Assembly: GCA_014607495.2 (NCBI GenBank)
Contig: CP053169.1
Location: forward strand, 6,820,001 to 6,884,000
Reading direction: 5' to 3'
Source: Carposina sasakii
Lineage: Eukaryota > Arthropoda > Insecta > Lepidoptera > Carposinidae
DNA length: 64,000 bases
Both the position numbers and the translations under genes were made by a program. Positions within the stretch are counted from its first letter, which is position 1; each line of letters starts with the position of its first letter. The notes below the pieces were generated by a model. That model did not search any database. It saw only the letters and a list, made by a program, of their open reading frames with translations, and was not told where the DNA came from. This document shows, piece by piece, positions 61,506 to 64,000 of the stretch.

Positions 61506-61855
61506 CAGGATGTTTTTTCGTTGCCACCCTTAACGAAGGGTACGTACTCTATACATGAAATAAAGTAAGTTTATGCCAAAAAAATGCTGGGAAACAATGT
61601 AAATTTTTTTGATATATTTTTTTTTATTACTTGCTAGTTTTATCATATACAGATATTAATTATTTATCGTGAAAAAATCTTGCTACGCGCGTCTATGTGC
61701 ATTTATGCAGAAAAACGCAGTCTATTGACTCAACTTTGGACCCTAATATCTTGGGAACCAAACACTTCCCAGGTATGCTTCCTTAGAGAAAAATGATCGT
61801 GATGATGAGGAGATTCCGTAGTTTTCGGGAACGTTGAAGACCAAAAAATACCCTG
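61506..61855 (+). mobile_element. Family B MITE, near full length
   Basis: CAGGATGTTTTTTCGTTGCC at the start and GACCAAAAAATACCCTG at the end, flanked by TA. 350 bases; the best uninterrupted copy in this orientation. Confidence 0.7.
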
Positions 61856-63944
61856 TATTTGACTATTGAAAAATCTGCCCTTGTTGTACAAACCAATACG
61901 TATCCAGACCCCTATTTCCGATGTTATCTATAGGTATTTGTGACTAAAGTACAAAAGGCTAGCTCCTTACGATTTATGATTGGAAGCCAGAAGGGTTTAT
62001 GCAAAAATTATATCAATAACCTTTCGGTGAAAATAACAAATTTTCCGATACCCGGTCCCTTAGGATCTGAACTACTTAGGACGAACCTAAAATAATATTT
62101 TATATTGGTTATCCACACCGTTCAAAAAACGGAGAAGCAAACCAATTTTCTTATTTTTCAGGAAACCGACCCTTTTTGTATTGGATACGAAATTGTTATT
62201 TGAGAGGTTTTATTTTTTACGTCCCGTAGGATAGGATAGCTTTAGTTTATTCATTGATTATTTAGATAGAAGATTGAAGAAAAAAGCTTATTACTACATT
62301 ATTTATTATTTTATATTAATATATTTGATCGGGATTTATCTGAATGATAACACCTGGTTCATTTTTCAGTATAATATTTTTACAGGAATTAGAAAACTAT
62401 CGATATTGTGGAGGCGTTGATTATATCACAGCACATATTTAAGCTTCTATTCACATGTTTTTGATACAAAATAATTCAATTCAATACGTTTCAGCTGTGT
62501 ATATCATAGAGTGCCCAGAACTTTCCGGGTTTCGCTGAATTGGGCTATTTTCCATACGATTCACAGCAGTACGTGATCTGAATAGCTATTACGATTCGCA
62601 ACTTCCTCAGTTATTTCTGATACTTTCCATTCCGTTTACTCTTCAGAGTATACGGTACTATGAAGATTTTTTACTTTTCATAGTACTGTACGGATGCTTC
62701 AATGCATATGCCTTAAGACTCGTAGCCCAGTCAATACTTTTTAAATTCCGTATTTTCTAAACTTTTGAATCTAAAGCCTTCTCCTTTTGGATGAGCAAAA
62801 AAATTACGAACTACCAACTCTGATTTTATATCATATAGGTTGTTTAGAGATATCACCATTATTTTTATTTTAAAAAAGTCAACTAAGTGGTGTTTTTTGG
62901 CTTGAATTCGCTGCCGCCCCTAAGCTACAATGGCGCTTGGAAATATTCACATGTTATAAAATAAAGAATTCGACGTTCTTCAGACCCTATATGGCATTTG
63001 AAAATGTTTATTCATTACATCAATTTTCAATTTTAAAATATGTGTATTCCAATGGAGTTTATAACAACATTCCACAATCTTCAATGAAAAGCGTTAGATG
63101 ATACTCTCAATTGACTTTTCTACAAGCATAATAAAATTTCGGGCGGATGATTATCTTCGTGAAGAAAGTCAAAAGGGTCGCTTGTGGGCAGGAGATAAAA
63201 ACATCATTGTTTATTTCCACATGAATGGTCGCATTTTACGATATTGGTTCAGTTTATTGCGCAATTTTAACGTTATTTTTGGACTGTTTTTAAAGTAACT
63301 TTACCTTTTTTTCGCGATTTGGTCTCCGCCGTGTGCTTGGCTGTGTGTATGTATGTGTCTCTACACGTCATTATATTCTGCTTTAATACACTTATGAGCA
63401 TTTTAAATTCTTCTAAAAATTTGGAATCTTCGTTATTATTTGAAAGTTACAAGTTAAATGGAAATCCCGAAAGCGCCAAAATATATTACGTTTATTAAGT
63501 TTACGATCACAATAGCTGCTAGGATCGAAGTTTTAATAGCTTAATTCCGAATTGCAATTGTGTCGTGCAAAACCAAATAACCCTCGTATTGACTTGGTTC
63601 TACGAGCATATCCTTTGTGTTTATCCTTTACCTATAGAGTTAACCCTCTGATCTAAACCGAGAATATGTCGTAGTATTTTAATTGAGGTGAAAGTTTGTG
63701 AGAATCTGAAAATGTTCGGATGCGTTAAGTATCGTCAGATGATTTTAAACTTTTCCTCACTATTTCCTTCTCATATTTCGTTTATTTCGTCGTCAATAAC
63801 ATCCATGTCCAGTCACTCTCAATCTCTAACTCCTGCAACCTGCATGGCGCGTCGTTTCCTTTTACCACAAATAATTTTAATCCCTTTTCCACAACCCAAT
63901 TTCCATTACAACCCTTTTTTTATTTTTATGGACATGTTTGAACA
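61856..63944. other. Gene-free AT-rich stretch
   Basis: No repeat shared with the rest of the window and no convincing exon were seen. Confidence 0.4.
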
Positions 63945-63987
63945 GTGAATACAGATCAAGCGGACGAAGTCGCAGACGACTACCTAG
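63945..63987 (+). mobile_element. Helitron 3' terminus
   Basis: GCGGACGAAGTCGCAGACGA forms the usual subterminal hairpin region and CTAG ends at 63987 before T. The 5' part was not found. Confidence 0.45.
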
Positions 63988-64000
63988 TAACACTTAGCAT

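Noticed and set aside
63688..63948. 86-codon frame near the window end
   Set aside because: Low-complexity Ser/Phe/Pro composition with no family match.
1..64000. CRISPR array, operon, riboswitch or phage module
   Set aside because: None seen; the sequence is eukaryotic with spliced genes.

Overview
The window looks like nuclear DNA of a moth or butterfly (Lepidoptera). It is AT-rich, its genes are split by short introns with GT/AG borders, and it is packed with small inverted-repeat transposons, Helitron ends of the lepidopteran type, RTE-like LINE 3' ends and tRNA-derived SINEs. The palindrome AGGTACCT is scattered throughout. No bacterial, viral or CRISPR signal was seen. All calls come from reading the sequence; no database search was run.

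Layout. (1) 1-10 kb: a ten-exon plus-strand gene (coding 2635-9857) for a secreted protein of alternating EGF and dumpy-type cysteine modules. One base appears to be missing in its ninth exon. (2) 11.1-13.1 kb: an intronless plus-strand gene for exocyst subunit Exo84. (3) 13.5-25.2 kb: a complete eleven-exon minus-strand gene for Vps33A (Drosophila carnation), converging on Exo84 with 364 bases between the stop codons. Its last intron holds stacked transposon insertions. (4) 27.1-32.2 kb: a CpG-rich promoter region and the first three coding exons of a plus-strand SGSM-type (RUN plus TBC) gene. The rest of that gene was not found and probably lies beyond the window. (5) 32.2-64 kb: no convincing further gene. 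This is transposon-rich intron or intergenic DNA with two large palindromes (36 kb and 39 kb), a 3.1 kb element with subterminal repeats, a SINE carrying a nested LINE fragment (57 kb), and one GC-rich exon-like block (59.9 kb).

Exo84 tethers secretory vesicles at the plasma membrane. Vps33A is the SM protein of the HOPS/CORVET tethers on endosomes and lysosomes. SGSM proteins are Rab/Rap-linked GAPs. Three neighbouring genes therefore act in membrane traffic, but nothing in the sequence shows that they are co-regulated.
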